A program made the translations under genes and the position numbers. A DNA stretch of 64,000 bases, from NCBI RefSeq assembly GCF_000023925.1, contig NC_013169.1:682001-746000 (forward strand), read 5' to 3'. The first letter of the stretch is position 1; every line of letters starts with the position of its first letter. Below are positions 35,120 to 43,011 of this stretch, piece by piece. Under the pieces are notes generated by a model that did no database searches, was not told the origin of the DNA, and saw only the letters and a program-made list of their open reading frames with translations. The stretch comes from Kytococcus sedentarius DSM 20547 (GTDB taxonomy: Bacteria > Actinomycetota > Actinomycetes > Actinomycetales > Dermatophilaceae).

Positions 35120-35126
35120 GCCGACC

Positions 35127-35897
35127 ATGGATTCCATGACGTGTGCGATGGAGTGGCGGGGGCTCACCAAGGCCTTCGGGGGACAGGTGGCGGTCGATGG
35201 GGTGACCCTCGCCGTGCCCCGTGGTGCGGTGCTCGGGCTGGTGGGGCCCAATGGCGCAGGCAAGACCACCGCCCTGTCGATGGCGACGGGTCTGCTCGCC
35301 CCGGACGCGGGCACCGTGGAGGTGCTGGGGCACGACGTGTGGAGCGACCCGCGGGGGGCCAAGGCGCTGCTGGGGGTGCTGCCGGACGGCATGCGCGTCT
35401 TCGACCGCCTCTCGGGGCGGGAGCTGCTCACCTACACCGGGCGCCTGCGCGGCATGGACGAGGCGGTCATCGCCGAGCGCAGCGCGGAGCTGCTGCAGGC
35501 CCTGGGGCTCGAGGGGGCCGGCAACAAGATGGTGGTGGACTACTCCGCCGGCATGACCAAGAAGATCGGGCTGGCCTGTGCCCTCATCCACGCGCCCAGG
35601 CTGCTGGTGCTGGACGAGCCGCTGGAGGCGGTGGACCCCGTCTCTGCGCAGGGCATCCGGGAGCTGCTGGCCGGGTACGCGGCCAACGGGGGCACGGTGG
35701 TCATCTCCAGCCACGTCATGGAGCTGGTGGAGTCCCTGTGCTCGCACGTGGCGATCATGCGTGAGGGGCAGATCCTGCGGGAGGGCACGGTGGAGGAGGT
35801 CCGCGAGGGTGACTCCCTGCAGAACACGTTCATCCGCCTGGTGGGCCGCGAGGCCGCGGGCGCGGGGGAGGGGTTGTCGTGGTTGCGCTCCTCCTGA
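35127..35897 (+). CDS. ABC transporter ATP-binding protein
   Basis: A 256-residue single-domain ATPase from ATG 35127. Motifs: Walker A VGPNGAGKTT, Q-loop replaced by a segment GVLPDGMRVFD, signature-like VDYSAGMTKK in place of LSGGQ, Walker B RLLVLDEPLEAVDP, and H-loop ISSHVMELVE. This set matches ATPases of ABC-2-type exporters. It overlaps by 19 nt the gene for a large membrane protein, which must be its permease. Substrate unknown. The PHO-like repeat upstream could link it to phosphate status. Confidence 0.88.
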   Translation: MDSMTCAMEWRGLTKAFGGQVAVDGVTLAVPRGAVLGLVGPNGAGKTTALSMATGLLAPDAGTVEVLGHDVWSDPRGAKALLGVLPDGMRVFDRLSGRELLTYTGRLRGMDEAVIAERSAELLQALGLEGAGNKMVVDYSAGMTKKIGLACALIHAPRLLVLDEPLEAVDPVSAQGIRELLAGYAANGGTVVISSHVMELVESLCSHVAIMREGQILREGTVEEVREGDSLQNTFIRLVGREAAGAGEGLSWLRSS

Positions 35898-37468
35898 GGC
35901 TCAAGTGGACCCTGCTGAAGGCCGGCTTCCGGCGCAACGGGTGGCAGCTCGCCGGGTTCATCATCGGACTGGTGCTCGGCATGGTGGCGGCGCTCGGTCT
36001 GGCGGCCGGCCTGGTGTCCACCCGGGGGCTGGACGTGGAGCTCGCCGCCGGCCTGGTGACGCTCCTGCTCGCGATCACCGGCTTCACGCTCTTCCTCGTG
36101 CCCCTGGTGGCGACCGGGGTGGACGACACCCTCGACCCCAGCCGTTTCGCCCTGCTGCCGGTCCGCGCCCGGGCACTCCTGCCGGGACTGGTGCTGGGCT
36201 CCTTCGTGGGCGTCAGCGGCCTGGTGATGGTGCTGGCGGCCGTCGGTGCCGTCGCGGCACTGGTGCGCTCCCCGGCCGTCACGGTGGCCGCGCTGGTGGC
36301 GGCGCCGGTGTGGCTGGTGCTCACGGTCGTGCTGCGCAACGCCGCGGCGGCAGGGATCTCCTCTCCTCGCACACCCCGGTGGGTGCGTGACCTGGCCACC
36401 GGCATCGGCATCGTCCTGGCGGCCAGCAGCGGCCTGGCCGCCAACGGACTGACGGCTGGCGTCTCCTCCATCGAGGAGCTGCGTGAGCGCGTGGACCTCC
36501 TGGCCACCGTGGCCGGGTGGACCCCCTTCGGGCTGCCCTGGGCAGCGGTCCAGGACGTGGCCGGCGGGAACTGGCTCAGCGCGAGCATCAGGGCCGTCCT
36601 CGTGGTGGCACTCCTGGGGGTGCTGCTGTGGTGGTGGGAGCGCGCCATCGCGGCCCGTCTGGTCTCCCCGCTGGAGTCCTCGGGGTCGGGGCGCGAGGTG
36701 CGCGCCGGTGCCCTCACCCGTCTGGCCCCTGCCACCCCGGCAGGGGCGGTGATGATGCGCTCCCTCATCAACTGGCGCCGCGACCCGCGCTACGTCATGA
36801 ACTTCGCCGTGTCCGTCCTCATGCCCGTGCTGTTCGTGGCACCGGCGCTCATGCAGGGCGCGGCTGTGCGGGACATGCCCTACCTGCCCTACGTGGGCGC
36901 AGCCGTGGCGCTGTCCTTCGCGATGGTGACCATGCAGGACACCAGCTACGACGGCTCTGCGGTGTGGATGCACGTGGTCTCCGGCATCCGGGGGCGCGAC
37001 GACCGACTGGGCCGCTTCCTGGCCCTGCTGCCGGTGGCGCTGCCGCTGGTGGTGCTGGCCGTGGTGGTCGGCTGTGTCCTGAGCGGGAGGTGGGACCAGG
37101 CGTGGAACGCGCTGGGGGTCTCCCTGGGCCTCCTCTGCGTCGGAGCCGGCGTGGGCCAGGTGACCTCCGCGCTGTGGCAGTTCCCCGCCCCGCAGCCCGG
37201 TGCCAACCAGTTCTCCACCCCCGCCGGCGGCACCCTGGCCACCTTCCTGGCCATGGTCGTCACGTGGGTGGCGATGCTGGTGGTGGCCGCCGGGGCAGCG
37301 GGCCTCTGGTTCGCCACCCACCAACTGGGCTGGGTGCACCAGCTGATGGGTCCCGCCGTCCTCCTGGTCGGGGCGGCGGTGGCCTGGGTCTGCATCGTGG
37401 GCTCGGGCCGGTGGCTCGACCGCCGCTGGCCCCAGGTGCTGGCGAACGTCACCGAGTCCGCCGCCTGA
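35879..37468 (+). CDS. ABC transporter permease (large, actinobacterial type)
   Basis: GTG 35879, inside the end of the ATPase gene. A 529-residue protein with about twelve hydrophobic segments and no soluble domain. It starts with LLRLKWTLLKAGFRRNGWQL, a pattern seen in actinobacterial exporters fused from two permease halves. The overlap and order with the ATPase define an ABC exporter pair. The substrate is unknown; no lipid, drug or peptide signature is visible. A strong hairpin follows 42 nt downstream. Confidence 0.82.
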   Translation: MVALLLRLKWTLLKAGFRRNGWQLAGFIIGLVLGMVAALGLAAGLVSTRGLDVELAAGLVTLLLAITGFTLFLVPLVATGVDDTLDPSRFALLPVRARALLPGLVLGSFVGVSGLVMVLAAVGAVAALVRSPAVTVAALVAAPVWLVLTVVLRNAAAAGISSPRTPRWVRDLATGIGIVLAASSGLAANGLTAGVSSIEELRERVDLLATVAGWTPFGLPWAAVQDVAGGNWLSASIRAVLVVALLGVLLWWWERAIAARLVSPLESSGSGREVRAGALTRLAPATPAGAVMMRSLINWRRDPRYVMNFAVSVLMPVLFVAPALMQGAAVRDMPYLPYVGAAVALSFAMVTMQDTSYDGSAVWMHVVSGIRGRDDRLGRFLALLPVALPLVVLAVVVGCVLSGRWDQAWNALGVSLGLLCVGAGVGQVTSALWQFPAPQPGANQFSTPAGGTLATFLAMVVTWVAMLVVAAGAAGLWFATHQLGWVHQLMGPAVLLVGAAVAWVCIVGSGRWLDRRWPQVLANVTESAA

Positions 37469-37509
37469 GCGCCGGTGGTGAGGGGTCGGCGCCGACGCCT
37501 CACCGGATG

Positions 37510-37553
37510 GAGCAGCGCCCCGGCCGACGGGGAGGTCGGCCGGGGCGCTGCTC
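37510..37553. terminator. bidirectional terminator
   Basis: A perfect 19-bp stem, GAGCAGCGCCCCGGCCGAC (37510-37528) with 37535-37553, loop of 6 nt, followed by a T-richer tract, between convergent genes. Confidence 0.9.
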
Positions 37554-37588
37554 GTTCCGTTCCTTCACGGTCCTCAGAGGCGGGCCGG

Positions 37589-39010
37589 TCAGTCCGCCCG
37601 GCGGCGCTGGTCCCGCAGGACCTGCCGCTGCAGCGGGCTGGTGGCCGTCAGGGCCAGCACGGTGAATGCGAGCCCGGCCACCAGGATGCCGCCCATCAGG
37701 ACCGGCCCGGTGCTCGAGCGCTCGTAGCCGAAGTTCGTGGCGTCCGAGGCCATCGGCAGGGCCAGGCCCATGCCCAGCAGCCACCCCAGCCCCAGGGCCA
37801 GCACCAGCGGCCCGAAGACCTCCAGCCAGGCCACCCGGCGCAAGAAGCCGGTGGAGGACCCCATCCGGTACAGGGACCGGGTCTGCTCGGCCCGCTCGAA
37901 CACGGCGGACGCCTGGGTGATGTAGGTGGCCGTCGCCGCGACCACCAGCCCGACGCCCAGGGTGATGGCCGCACCCTTGGTGAAGTCCCACCCGGTGGTG
38001 GTGGCGAAGGTGGCCGCCACGTTGTCGGTGTCGGGCGCCTCGGTGGGCAGCGGCATCATCGCCACGTAGCTGCCGATGAACGCCATCAGGCCCAGCCCGG
38101 CGACCCGGCCCCAGGTGGCGCGGGGGTCGGCCTGCACCCGGCGGGCCGCCCACATGACGGTGGGGGAGGGGATGCGGGCCAGCAGGCCGCACACCACCTG
38201 CAGGATCCAGGGGCCGATGACGTTCATGCCTGCCAGGACGGCCAACAGTGCGCCGCCCAGCAGCAGCCAGGGGCCGATCTCACCGCGGGGGCTCACGGTG
38301 TTCACCGTCACCACCCCGACACCGATCAGCACCAGGAAGATCAGCGGGCGCCAGCGTCGCAGCGCGGGGTTCCCGGCCCGCCGGGCCACACCCAGCGGCG
38401 AGACCCGCACCTGACGCATGCCCCACCAGGAGGCCAGGACACCGACGATGATGGTGACGGCTCCCACGGCCAGTGCCAGGGGTGCGGGCAGCAGCATCTC
38501 GGAGACCTCGATGGTCTTGCCCTGCAGTTCCAGGGCGGACCAGGCCGGCAGGGTCAGCAGGTACAGCACGTACCCCACCAGGACGCCCAGGGTGGCTTGG
38601 ATGAGGGTGTCGATGAGCGCCATGCGAGTCACGTCGCCGGACGACAGACCCAGCAGGCGCAGTGCCGACATGCGGCGCTCTCGACCCCTGGCGCCGAGGA
38701 CGGCGGCGGAGGCGGCCAGGGAGGCCATGGCGGGGACCACCAGGGCGCAGGCGATGCCGGCCAGCCCCACGTAGGCGCCCATCATCGCCTCCACCGACGG
38801 GTCGGCGGCGATCAGCTCGGCGTGCAGGCTCGTGGGGGAGGCCCACCGCTGGTGGAACATCCAGGTGCCTCCCGCCACGGTGAAGGCCAGTGCCGAGCAG
38901 ATGACGAAGGCCAGGGTGGAGGCCAGGTAGAGGAGCGACTCACCCTCCCGGGAGGCGAAGCGGGCGCGGGTGAGGCGCAGCGTGAACGAGGTCAGTCCGG
39001 TGACCTTCAT
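37589..39010 (-). CDS. FtsX-like ABC transporter permease
   Basis: ATG 39010 overlaps the ATPase stop by 4 nt (ATGA). A 473-residue permease with about eight to ten helices in two FtsX-like halves. The first helix follows a basic N-terminus (SFTLRLTRARFASREGESLLYLAST). A soluble loop is present after helix 1 but is short compared with MacB. Together with the upstream ATPase and the divergent two-component genes it resembles peptide-sensing or antibiotic-resistance modules, in which the transporter both exports and senses. The substrate is unknown. Confidence 0.85.
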   Translation of the reverse strand: MKVTGLTSFTLRLTRARFASREGESLLYLASTLAFVICSALAFTVAGGTWMFHQRWASPTSLHAELIAADPSVEAMMGAYVGLAGIACALVVPAMASLAASAAVLGARGRERRMSALRLLGLSSGDVTRMALIDTLIQATLGVLVGYVLYLLTLPAWSALELQGKTIEVSEMLLPAPLALAVGAVTIIVGVLASWWGMRQVRVSPLGVARRAGNPALRRWRPLIFLVLIGVGVVTVNTVSPRGEIGPWLLLGGALLAVLAGMNVIGPWILQVVCGLLARIPSPTVMWAARRVQADPRATWGRVAGLGLMAFIGSYVAMMPLPTEAPDTDNVAATFATTTGWDFTKGAAITLGVGLVVAATATYITQASAVFERAEQTRSLYRMGSSTGFLRRVAWLEVFGPLVLALGLGWLLGMGLALPMASDATNFGYERSSTGPVLMGGILVAGLAFTVLALTATSPLQRQVLRDQRRRAD

Positions 39011-39735
39011 CGACCCACCCCCAGCGGCTCCTCGACCAGGCGGTCGGTGTGCACCAGGCCGTCCCGGATCTCCACCAGGCGGTTGCACCACTGGGCCACG
39101 GCCCGGTCGTGCGTGACCAGGACCAGGGCGGCGCCGGCGTGGGCGACGGTGGCCGTGAGCAGCTGCATCACCTCGTGGCCGGTGGTCTGGTCGAGCGCCC
39201 CGCTGGGCTCGTCGGCGAAGACCACGCGCGGCTCACCCACGAGCGCTCGAGCGATGGCCACGCGCTGGGCCTGGCCGCCGGACATCTCCCCGGGGCGGCG
39301 CTTGCGGAGCTCGGGGATGCCGATCTGCTCCAGCGCCCGGTCGGCGGAGCGCAGGGCGGTGCTGCGGGAGACCCCGGTGAGCATCTGCGGCAGTGCGACG
39401 TTCTCCCGGGCCGGGAGCTCGGGGATCAGCTGGTGGTCCTGGAAGACGAAGCCGAAGTGCTGCAGCCGGGTGTGGCTGCGGCGGGCGTCACGGAGGCCCG
39501 AGAGGGTCCTTCCCTCGAAGCGCACCTCGCCGTGGGTGGGAGTCAGGATCCCCGACAGGCAGTGGAGGAGGGTGGACTTGCCCGAGCCGGAGGGCCCCAT
39601 CACCGCCACCGTCTCGCGCGGTGCGATGTGGAGGCTCACCCCGGCCAGGGCGTTCACCCCGCCGTAGCTGACCGTGATGTCGTCGGTGGCCAGGAGGGCT
39701 TCTCCCGGCATCTGGTGTGGTGTCGTGATGTTCAT
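39007..39735 (-). CDS. ABC transporter ATP-binding protein (LolD/MacB type)
   Basis: ATG 39735; 242 residues. Motifs: Walker A MGPSGSGKSTLL, Q-loop FVFQDHQLIPEL, signature MSGGQAQRVAIARAL, Walker B RVVFADEPSGALD, H-loop VLVTHDRAVA. This is the LolD/MacB class that pairs with FtsX-like permeases, here the overlapping downstream gene. Its promoter appears to be the minus-strand TGGAAT 6 nt upstream, with a palindrome across the -35 position. It is divergent from the histidine kinase. Confidence 0.92.
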   Translation of the reverse strand: MNITTPHQMPGEALLATDDITVSYGGVNALAGVSLHIAPRETVAVMGPSGSGKSTLLHCLSGILTPTHGEVRFEGRTLSGLRDARRSHTRLQHFGFVFQDHQLIPELPARENVALPQMLTGVSRSTALRSADRALEQIGIPELRKRRPGEMSGGQAQRVAIARALVGEPRVVFADEPSGALDQTTGHEVMQLLTATVAHAGAALVLVTHDRAVAQWCNRLVEIRDGLVHTDRLVEEPLGVGR

Positions 39736-39741
39736 GGCTCC

Positions 39742-39747
39742 ATTCCA
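39742..39747 (-). promoter_or_regulatory. -10 element of the ABC operon
   Basis: TGGAAT on the minus strand, 6 nt before ATG 39735. The gap contains GGAG, so either leaderless or short-leader translation is possible. Confidence 0.4.
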
Positions 39748-39761
39748 CGCGGATGCGGTCC

Positions 39762-39779
39762 TCCGCACCATGGTGCGGA
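39762..39779. promoter_or_regulatory. 18-bp perfect palindrome, probable operator
   Basis: TCCGCACCATGGTGCGGA is fully self-complementary. It covers the -35 position of the minus-strand ABC promoter. It shares the half-site GCACCA / TGGTGC with the second palindrome at 39792, which suggests one regulator, most likely the LuxR-type response regulator of this locus. Confidence 0.6.
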
Positions 39780-39791
39780 CAATGGTCTCGT

Positions 39792-39809
39792 GGTGGTGCT
39801 GGCACCACC
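39792..39809. promoter_or_regulatory. second palindrome of the divergent spacer
   Basis: GGTGGTGC-TG-GCACCACC. A third half-site GGTGGTGC occurs at 39815-39822. It lies upstream of the kinase promoter (-10 at 39842). Confidence 0.55.
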
Positions 39810-39841
39810 CTCCCGGTGGTGCCCGGTGGCGGCCGGTCGAG

Positions 39842-39847
39842 TAGTTT
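39842..39847 (+). promoter_or_regulatory. -10 element of a probable leaderless kinase transcript
   Basis: TAGTTT ends 7 nt before GTG 39855; no ribosome site. Confidence 0.5.
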
Positions 39848-39854
39848 CGGCGCG

Positions 39855-40568
39855 GTGGGAGCATTCTGGAGGCGTCGGGACCTCTCCTACGAGGAGGAGG
39901 CCGACCGGCGCATCGCCGACCTGACCGCATCGAGGCGGGTGATCGTCGAGGCCTACGAGGTGGAGAGGCAGCGCATCGAGCGCGATCTCCACGACGGGGC
40001 CCAGCAGTACATGGTGGCGGCGGCGATGCTGCTCGGCGAGGCCCGACTCCTCCCTGCGGCCCAGCAGGACCCGGAGCTGCAGGACATGCTGGCCCGGGCG
40101 GGGGAGCAGCTCTCCAGCGGACTGGACGCGCTCCGGTCGACGGTTCGGGGGATCCATCCGGCCACTCTGCTGGAACAGGGTCTGGCCCCCGCGCTGCAGG
40201 AAGTGGCCGATCGCAGCCCCCAGCAGGTCCGCATCGTCTGTCCGCACCCGCTCCCCGAGGTGCCCGAGGGCGTGCTGGTGTCCGCCTGGTTCTTCGCCTG
40301 CGAGGCCCTTGCGAACGCCGCCAAGCACGCGCCGGGGGCGCCTGTCACCGTGCTGCTCGGTGCCGATGCGGATCTGCGCGTCTCGGTCGTGGACACCGGG
40401 CCCGGCGGGGCCACCCTCGTGCCCGGGGGAGGGCTGGCGGGGCTGCGCGAGCGCATCGCGGCCTTCGGGGGCACGGTCAGCGTGACCTCCCCACCGGGTG
40501 GCCCCACCCAGGTGGCTGCCTCGATACCGTTGCTCCTCATGCGGGGAGAGACGGGAGTGACGGTGTGA
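39855..40568 (+). CDS. soluble two-component sensor histidine kinase (HisKA_3 type)
   Basis: GTG 39855 gives 237 residues; an earlier in-frame ATG at 39753 lies within the operator region and is unlikely. No membrane helix or sensor domain precedes the kinase: the N-terminus is a short helix (RRRDLSYEEEADRRIADL) leading into the HisKA_3 phosphoacceptor region with His46 in ERDLHDGAQQ. The HATPase domain shows the N box EALANAAKHAP and G box VDTGPGGA. Without its own sensor part it probably receives its signal from the neighbouring FtsX-like transporter. It overlaps the response regulator by 4 nt. Confidence 0.9.
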   Translation: MGAFWRRRDLSYEEEADRRIADLTASRRVIVEAYEVERQRIERDLHDGAQQYMVAAAMLLGEARLLPAAQQDPELQDMLARAGEQLSSGLDALRSTVRGIHPATLLEQGLAPALQEVADRSPQQVRIVCPHPLPEVPEGVLVSAWFFACEALANAAKHAPGAPVTVLLGADADLRVSVVDTGPGGATLVPGGGLAGLRERIAAFGGTVSVTSPPGGPTQVAASIPLLLMRGETGVTV

Positions 40569-41245
40569 GCGCACGGCTGGTGGTGGCGGACGACTCGGCG
40601 ATCCTGCGCGAGGGGCTGGTGGGCCTGCTGGAGCGCCGGGGCTACGAGGTGGTGGCCCAGGTCTCCCGGGCGGACGACCTGGCCGACCGGGTGCGCGAGC
40701 TCGCTGCTGCGGGGGCCCTGCCCGACGGTGTGGTCACCGACGCCCGCATGCCCCCGACCATGACGGACGACGGCATCCGGGTGGCGGCCGACCTCAAGGA
40801 GCAGTTCCCGGAGCTCTCGGTGCTCGTCGTGAGCCAGTACGTGGTGCCCGTGCACGCCCAGCGGCTGTTCGGGTTGCACGGCTCCGGCGGTGCCGGGTAC
40901 CTCCTCAAGGACCGGGTGGCGCAGGTGGAGGACTTCGTGGCCTCGCTGGAGATCATCCTGTCCGGCGGGGTGGTGACCGGCCCCGAGGTGACGCGGGCGA
41001 TGATGCGCACGGGCGCGTCGGGCCTGGGGGAGCTCACGCCGCGGGAGCGCGAGGTGCTCGAGCTCATGGCGCGCGGGCTCTCCAACGCGGAGATCGCCTC
41101 CGAGCTGTTCCTGTCCGTTGCGGCGGTGGCCAAGCACGTGTCCAACATCTTCGCCAAGCTGCACCTGGCGCCGGGTGAGGAGAACCGCCGGGTGCGAGCC
41201 ATCCTGCAGTACCTCGCCGAGCGGGGGGACGCGCCGGCCTGGTGA
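40565..41245 (+). CDS. LuxR/NarL-family response regulator
   Basis: GTG 40565 overlaps the kinase stop. A 226-residue protein with a receiver domain (acidic pair VVADDS near residue 8-10, phosphoacceptor Asp59 in GVVTDARMPP, Lys in YLLKDRVAQ near 118) and a C-terminal LuxR helix-turn-helix (LTPREREVLELMARGLSNAE). It should bind dyad operators, and the palindromes at 39762 and 39792 are the obvious candidates. It probably controls the divergent ABC transporter and possibly its own operon. Confidence 0.93.
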   Translation: MSARLVVADDSAILREGLVGLLERRGYEVVAQVSRADDLADRVRELAAAGALPDGVVTDARMPPTMTDDGIRVAADLKEQFPELSVLVVSQYVVPVHAQRLFGLHGSGGAGYLLKDRVAQVEDFVASLEIILSGGVVTGPEVTRAMMRTGASGLGELTPREREVLELMARGLSNAEIASELFLSVAAVAKHVSNIFAKLHLAPGEENRRVRAILQYLAERGDAPAW

Positions 41246-41250
41246 GGCGC

Positions 41251-41278
41251 CCGCCCCGTCGCCTCAGGCGCGGGGCGG
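41251..41278. terminator. hairpin between convergent genes
   Basis: CCGCCCCG (41251-41258) pairs with CGGGGCGG (41271-41278); a small GCC/GGC pair sits inside the loop. It overlaps the msrA stop codon and may end both transcripts. Confidence 0.5.
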
Positions 41279-41896
41279 CTCCACATCGGTCTGGGCGGGC
41301 AGGTCCACCAGACCCACGGGGCAGCTCATGCCGTTGGGGCCGTGGTTGCAGTACCCGTCGGGGTTCTTGTGCAGGTACTGCTGGTGGCGCTCCTCGGCCA
41401 GGTGGTACTCGCCGCTGTCATCCGGCCCCACGATCTCGGTGGTGACGGCCCCGTGGCCGGCGGCGGTGAGCTGCTCCTGGATGGCCGCGCGGGTGGCCTC
41501 GGCCACCGCGACCTGGTGCTCCGTGGTGCAGAAGATGGCCGAGCGGTACTGGCTGCCGATGTCGTTCCCCTGCCGGTCGCCCTGGGTGGGGTCGTGGTTC
41601 TCCCAGAACACCTTCAGGACCTCGTCCACCGTGACCCGGGACGGGTCGAAGACCACCTCCACCGTCTCGGCGTGGCCGGTGGTCCCGGTGCACACCGACG
41701 GGTAGGTCGGCCGGCGGTCCGTGCCGCCCATGTAGCCGACGGAGGTCGTGACCACACCGGGCAGCTGCCAGTAGAAGCGTTCGACACCCCAGAAGCAGCC
41801 GGCGGCGACGTGGATCACCTCGGAGCCGTCGGGCCAAGTGCCCATCGGCGTACCGAGGACGGCGTGCGGGGTACCGGGGTCGATGAGGTGTGCCAT
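41264..41896 (-). CDS. msrA: peptide-methionine (S)-S-oxide reductase MsrA
   Basis: ATG 41896; 210 residues. It repairs oxidised methionine (S-sulfoxide form). The catalytic motif GCFWGVE with Cys34 is near the N-terminus, and the family segments VGYMGG, YPSVCTGTTGHAE and HDPTQGDRQGNDIGSQYRS are present. The resolving Cys residues near the C-terminus (YCNHGPNGMSCPVG) are typical of MsrA with thioredoxin or mycoredoxin recycling. The start has no ribosome site but a -10-like GACGAT 6 nt upstream. Confidence 0.95.
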   Translation of the reverse strand: MAHLIDPGTPHAVLGTPMGTWPDGSEVIHVAAGCFWGVERFYWQLPGVVTTSVGYMGGTDRRPTYPSVCTGTTGHAETVEVVFDPSRVTVDEVLKVFWENHDPTQGDRQGNDIGSQYRSAIFCTTEHQVAVAEATRAAIQEQLTAAGHGAVTTEIVGPDDSGEYHLAEERHQQYLHKNPDGYCNHGPNGMSCPVGLVDLPAQTDVEPPRA

Positions 41897-41902
41897 GCGC
41901 TC

Positions 41903-41908
41903 ATCGTC
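41903..41908 (-). promoter_or_regulatory. -10 element of a probable leaderless msrA transcript
   Basis: GACGAT on the minus strand ends 6 nt before ATG 41896. Confidence 0.45.
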
Positions 41909-42000
41909 CCACTGGCTCCCCGGCCGGTGCACCTCCGGCCCCGCGCCCGGGTGTGATGTACACCGCCCGCTGGGTGGGGGTGGTCGTCGGTGGCCGGGTA

Positions 42001-42006
42001 CACACT
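42001..42006 (+). promoter_or_regulatory. -10 element of a probable leaderless transcript
   Basis: CACACT ends 6 nt before ATG 42013; the overlapping TACACA (41999-42004) is an alternative. Confidence 0.4.
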
Positions 42007-42012
42007 GAGCAC

Positions 42013-43011
42013 ATGGATGATCACGCTGTCTGGGCCGAGGGCCTGGTGAAGCAGTACAAGGAGGTGCGCGCGCTCGATGGGGTGAGCCTGGCGGTCCCGC
42101 GGGGCACCGTGCTGGGCGTCCTCGGACCGAACGGCGCCGGCAAGACCACCACCGTGCGGGCGCTGACCACGTTGTTGCGGCCGGACGAGGGGCGGGCCCG
42201 GGTGGCGGGCTTCGACGTGTTCGCCGAGCCGCAGGAGGTGCGCCGCCGCATCGGCGTCTCCGGCCAGTACGCCGCCGTGGACCAGCACCTGACCGGCCGG
42301 GAGAACCTCCGGATGATCGGCGAGCTCTACCACCTCGGCAGGGCGCGGTCGAAGGGCCGGGCCGACGAGCTGCTGGAGCGCTTCAGCCTCACCGACGCGG
42401 CCAACCGTCCCAGCAAGACCTACTCCGGGGGCATGCGGCGTCGGCTCGACCTCGCGTGTGCACTGGTCGCCGAGCCGGAGGTCATCTTCCTGGACGAGCC
42501 GACCACCGGCCTGGACCCACGCAGCCGCGGCGAGATGTGGAACATCATCCGTGACCTGGTGACCGCGGGGACGACGCTGGTGCTGACCACCCAGTACCTG
42601 GAGGAGGCCGACAAGCTGGCCGACGACATCGTGGTGGTCGACTCCGGGCGCGTGATCGCCAGCGGCACCGCCGACGACCTCAAGGACATGGTCGGTGGGG
42701 AGCGCCTGGAGGTGGTGGTGGAGGACTCCACCCACCTGCAGCAGGCCGCAGCCATCCTCGACCGGGTCGGCCGGGGCGAGGTGGAGGTCGACGCACACAC
42801 GCGGCGGGCGACCGTCGCCATCTCCCAGGGCACCAGGACGCTGCTGGAGGCGGTCCGAGAGTTCGACGAGCGCGGTGTGGTCGTGCAGGACATCGGGGTC
42901 CGCCGTCCGACCCTGGACGACGCCTTCCTCACGCTCACGGGCCACGGGGCGGACGAGGGTGCACGGCAGGACGAACGAGCAGACGCACGCACCCCGGGAG
43001 GCACGGCATGA
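42013..43011 (+). CDS. DrrA-like ABC transporter ATP-binding protein
   Basis: ATG 42013; 332 residues. Motifs: Walker A LGPNGAGKTTTV, Q-loop GVSGQYAAVD, signature YSGGMRRRLDLA, Walker B VIFLDEPTTGLDP and H-loop TQYLEEADKLAD. The GQYAAVD and C-terminal DUF4162-like extension (VVVEDSTHLQQAA onwards) are typical of the daunorubicin-resistance DrrA family, which exports drugs or lipids with DrrB. The permease gene overlaps by 4 nt. The natural substrate is not known here; no biosynthetic cluster accompanies it. Confidence 0.92.
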   Translation: MDDHAVWAEGLVKQYKEVRALDGVSLAVPRGTVLGVLGPNGAGKTTTVRALTTLLRPDEGRARVAGFDVFAEPQEVRRRIGVSGQYAAVDQHLTGRENLRMIGELYHLGRARSKGRADELLERFSLTDAANRPSKTYSGGMRRRLDLACALVAEPEVIFLDEPTTGLDPRSRGEMWNIIRDLVTAGTTLVLTTQYLEEADKLADDIVVVDSGRVIASGTADDLKDMVGGERLEVVVEDSTHLQQAAAILDRVGRGEVEVDAHTRRATVAISQGTRTLLEAVREFDERGVVVQDIGVRRPTLDDAFLTLTGHGADEGARQDERADARTPGGTA

